From: Lentimicrobium sp.
Lineage (GTDB): Bacteria; Bacteroidota; Bacteroidia; Bacteroidales; Lentimicrobiaceae
Reading direction: 5' to 3'
Length of the DNA: 64,000 nucleotides
Assembly (NCBI GenBank): GCA_024709105.1
Contig: JANJXJ010000047.1
Coordinates: forward strand, 62,001 to 126,000
Shown: one piece after another, positions 61,726 to 64,000 of the stretch
How the letters are laid out: each line of letters begins with the position of its first letter
Numbering within the stretch: the first letter of the stretch is position 1
Position numbers and translations under genes: made by a program
Notes under the pieces: model-generated
The model's input: the letters and a program-made list of their open reading frames with translations, nothing else
The model's database searches: none
What the model was told of the DNA's origin: nothing

Positions 61726-62913
61726 ATGAAGACATTTATGTTGGCAACTATTTTTACCCTTTCAAGCTTTGTTGTTGCCGGTCAGAAAACTAAAACAAAG
61801 GAATATGCGGCTGTTGACAAATTAGCATTATCACTTCCCGACTCACTTACAAATACAACTGATGAGATAGCCGCATTTATTGCTGCAAACTTCACATCAG
61901 AAAGTGATAAGGCCAGGGCGATTTTTATTTGGGTTGCATCAAATATACAATACGACATTGATAATATGTTTGCATTCAATTTTAATGAAACTTCTGAAGA
62001 TAAAATTGTTAAAACTCTTAAAACCAAAAAAGGAGTTTGCGATGATTATGCTTTATTATTTACTGAAATAAGCAAAAAAACAGGCATTAAATCCTTTGTA
62101 ATTGAGGGATATACGAAACAGACCGGATTTTCTGATTATCTGGCGCATGCCTGGAGTGCCTCATTTATTGACAGCAGTTGGTATTTATTTGATCCGACAT
62201 GGGGGTCGGGATATATCAATGGAGAAAAATTCGTAAGATTAATCAATAATGACTACTACAAAGTCAGCCCTGCATCACTGATTACAACACATATTCCTTT
62301 TGATTATCTATGGCAATTTCTCAACTACCCAATTACTAATCAGGAATTCTACGAAGGAAAAACACAAACTAACACATCGAAGCCATACTTCAACTACATT
62401 GATTCTCTTGCCTCTTACGAAAACATGGATGATATTGAAAAGGCCATCGCCTCGGCATATCGAATTGAAAAGAATGGTGTAAGAAATTCATTAGTATTTG
62501 AAAAATTGCATCGGTTAAAATTAGAAATTGAGAATGACAGGCAAAACAAAGCAGTAAACCTCTATAATTCTGCAATAAATGATTACAATGCAGGAATAAA
62601 CAAGTTTAATGATTTTATTTATTACAGAAATAAACAGTTTACCCCAGCTAAATCCGATCCTGAAATTCAAAAAATGCTTGATGAACCTGAAGAAAAAATG
62701 AAACAGGCCAGCCAAAAGTTGGGTCAAATAGAAAATCCTGACTCAAATATGCAGGAAATGATCCAGGAAATATCTCAATCAATTAACGAGGCAAATCAAT
62801 ATATCAATGAACAACAAAAGTGGCTGAAGGAATATTTCAGCAAAAGTAAATTCATGCGCAAATCAATGTTCTATGACACAAAGGTGACATGGTTCGGAAT
62901 TCCACTAAATTAA
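61726..62913 (+). CDS. Exported transglutaminase-like protein
   Basis: A 395-residue exported protein (signal peptide about 1-19, 'TFMLATIFTLSSFVVAGQ'). A transglutaminase/protease-like core carries the Cys in 'KKGVCDDYALLF' (about 107), His in 'YLAHAWSASFI' and Asp in 'LFDPTWGSG', the classical Cys-His-Asp triad. The C-terminal 150 residues are helical and charged, with coiled-coil character ('EEKMKQASQKLGQIE'). An in-frame ATG at 61684 would bury the signal peptide, so 61726 is chosen. Substrate unknown. Similar proteins in Bacteroidota are thought to act on peptides or cell-wall material. Confidence 0.78.
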   Translation: MKTFMLATIFTLSSFVVAGQKTKTKEYAAVDKLALSLPDSLTNTTDEIAAFIAANFTSESDKARAIFIWVASNIQYDIDNMFAFNFNETSEDKIVKTLKTKKGVCDDYALLFTEISKKTGIKSFVIEGYTKQTGFSDYLAHAWSASFIDSSWYLFDPTWGSGYINGEKFVRLINNDYYKVSPASLITTHIPFDYLWQFLNYPITNQEFYEGKTQTNTSKPYFNYIDSLASYENMDDIEKAIASAYRIEKNGVRNSLVFEKLHRLKLEIENDRQNKAVNLYNSAINDYNAGINKFNDFIYYRNKQFTPAKSDPEIQKMLDEPEEKMKQASQKLGQIENPDSNMQEMIQEISQSINEANQYINEQQKWLKEYFSKSKFMRKSMFYDTKVTWFGIPLN

Positions 62914-63262
62914 AAGTGTATCAAATAGAAAAATTTCAAAAAAAAGAAGGGTTGTATCTTTTCGGTTCCAGCTTCAATTTGTTTTAGGCACCTGACTTTC
63001 CCTTCTTTAATATATTGGATTCTGTATTTTTATCAAAACTCCGATTAACTTCATTTTAAAGGTTTGGCCGGAGAATTGCTCAAAAAAAAATCACTGAACG
63101 AAAACGATATTTAATCTCCCTAAGTTATGAATTGGGATACAACTTGCTACCCCAGTGCCGGAATAAGGCATTGAGTAGAAAAGGAAATGACTCACTTAAT
63201 TGAACATTCATGAAGAAATAATGATTCCGGGAAAGTAAAATTTTATCCCAAGGATAAATGAA
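62914..63262. other. Gene-free intergenic region
   Basis: About 350 bases between the transglutaminase gene and the opposing small membrane-protein gene. I see no coding frame, hairpin terminator or RNA gene here. Confidence 0.5.
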
Positions 63263-63637
63263 TCATGACAACTTCCTGATTATCAGCACCGCAATACCTA
63301 CTTCAAGAATACTCAAAGGAACAGCATAAAACAATATATCATAAGGCAGTACGCCCATATTTCCAACGACCAGCCACATCAGCACAAAACCAACAAACCA
63401 CATTAAAGCTATAGTTTGCCACAAGCCGAACTTTTTAGAAACGATAAAAATGGCTATTGCTAGAAAAAGGGACCATATACCCCACACCGCACCATTAACA
63501 GGCTCAGAAGGAAAAACCAATTCCAGGGATTCATAATGTTCTGTCCAGTATTGCTTAAACATAAATTCATTGCGTACAAATTCAGACAGGCTGATCCATA
63601 CAGTAGCCAGTAAAACTGGTAAAATTGTCTTTTTCAT
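63263..63637 (-). CDS. Small four-helix membrane protein of unknown function
   Basis: A 124-residue hydrophobic protein with four predicted membrane helices (about 5-20, 48-66, 72-92, 98-118) and a short loop rich in aromatic residues ('FKQYWTEHYESLELVFP') after the first. No known motif was recognised. The ATG at 63637 (MKKTILPVLLATVWIS) is a natural start. Function unknown. Confidence 0.65.
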   Translation of the reverse strand: MKKTILPVLLATVWISLSEFVRNEFMFKQYWTEHYESLELVFPSEPVNGAVWGIWSLFLAIAIFIVSKKFGLWQTIALMWFVGFVLMWLVVGNMGVLPYDILFYAVPLSILEVGIAVLIIRKLS

Positions 63638-63823
63638 AACAGTATAATGTGAGAACTAATTAGAAATGAACTGAATAATAAACGATTGTACCTAAAAGTT
63701 GTTTAGCTGCCAGCATGCATTTCATTTAAAATCGTTAAACATTATTATCCCTGAAAATTTATAAGTTTTCTGACCAGATTGGAGGAAAGTAGTTTGAGAA
63801 CTATTGAATCGCTTCAAAAGTCT

Positions 63824-64000
63824 TTATTGCTTTTGCAAAAGTTCTTTAAGCTGCACAGGCAGGGAGCCCTCTGTAAGAATAAGGCTAAGATCGTTAATGG
63901 CAAAAACCGTAAATACCTTATTGTTTATTGTTTTCGAATGCCCTACGGGATGCTGCAGCTGATTTTTCTGCAAAAACGATTGCATTTCAGCTTTATCAGA
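63824..64000 (-). CDS. Partial gene at the right edge, C-terminal 58 codons
   Basis: A minus-strand frame is open from the window edge to the TAA at 63824-63826. It encodes 58 residues ending in 'LPVQLKELLQKQ', with 'HSKTINNKVFTVFAINDLSL' before. There is no ATG that would make it a complete gene of this size, and amino acid content is coding-like. It is too short to assign, and no family was recognised. Confidence 0.55.
   Translation of the reverse strand, partial: SDKAEMQSFLQKNQLQHPVGHSKTINNKVFTVFAINDLSLILTEGSLPVQLKELLQKQ

Noticed and set aside
62914-63262. Remnant of a mobile element or pseudogene in the gap
   Set aside because: No frame continues beyond about 30 codons with coding-like content, and no inverted terminal repeats or target duplications were found.
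1-64000. tRNA, rRNA, tmRNA or RNase P genes
   Set aside because: Reading the gene-free regions on both strands showed no cloverleaf-like arrangement or conserved T-arm sequence. A covariance-model scan (tRNAscan-SE, Infernal) would settle this.

Overview
The window looks like chromosomal DNA from a member of the Bacteroidota, probably an anaerobic Bacteroidales/Marinilabiliales-type organism. The DNA is AT-rich. Many genes are preceded by the phylum's promoter signature (TTTG, 19 bases, TAnnTTTG), and classical Shine-Dalgarno sequences are rare. Two secreted proteins end in type IX secretion (Por) sorting domains. There is a TSP3-repeat OmpA protein, several lipoproteins, a ferredoxin-linked 2-oxoacid oxidoreductase, and a glycogen cluster of Bacteroidota style with a glycogen synthase-phosphorylase fusion. 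No rRNA, tRNA, CRISPR array, insertion sequence or prophage was seen. Both edges cut through genes.

Layout. 1-2 kb: end of a nucleoid-associated protein gene, a DUF5995 protein and a small membrane protein. 2-6.5 kb: an aminotransferase followed by the four-gene vor/kor operon (delta, alpha, beta, gamma) that oxidises 2-oxoacids with ferredoxin. A strong palindromic operator lies upstream and a clear terminator downstream. 6.6-9.7 kb: a leftward operon of a DHH phosphoesterase and two FKBP lipoproteins, one with three FKBP domains. 9.7-11.8 kb: ndk, an XRE-type regulator and a 1-kb gene-free region holding an array of TACA-n3-GTAA dyads. 11.8-22.3 kb: a T9SS-exported subtilase, prmC, an unknown protein, two EamA transporters, an operon of an OmpA/TSP3 outer-membrane protein, an HhH-glycosylase-like protein and a HIT protein, then a YigZ-family gene.

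22.5-34.5 kb is housekeeping: dnaA, a low-molecular-weight phosphatase, threonine dehydratase, an RsmI-like methylase, a SlyD-like PPIase, an ABC exporter pair, a TPR protein, an M48 protease, a VWA membrane protein, a TapB-like protein and fabG. 34.5-43.8 kb is a leftward glycogen/alpha-glucan operon: debranching enzyme, GT4 glycosyltransferase, GH57 enzyme and a 1420-residue GT3-GT35 fusion, led by a well-formed promoter. 44-54.5 kb: an S9 peptidase, a translationally coupled V4R sensor and PAS histidine kinase, a GNAT enzyme, a beta-helix lipoprotein, sucD and mnmE. 54.5-64 kb is looser, accessory-like DNA: an alpha/beta hydrolase, a 1064-residue Ig-repeat T9SS protein, small lipoprotein and membrane genes, a HepT-MntA toxin-antitoxin pair, a probable decayed DUF2007 gene, a secreted transglutaminase-like protein and a partial gene at the right edge.

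No wholly new multi-gene system is obvious. The least explained signals are the dyad array beside the XRE regulator (10.8-11.4 kb), the HhH-GPD-like protein with altered cysteine spacing (19.1-20.1 kb), the helical tail on the GH57 enzyme (39 kb) and the LacI/PurR-like palindrome before the vor operon (3.68 kb).
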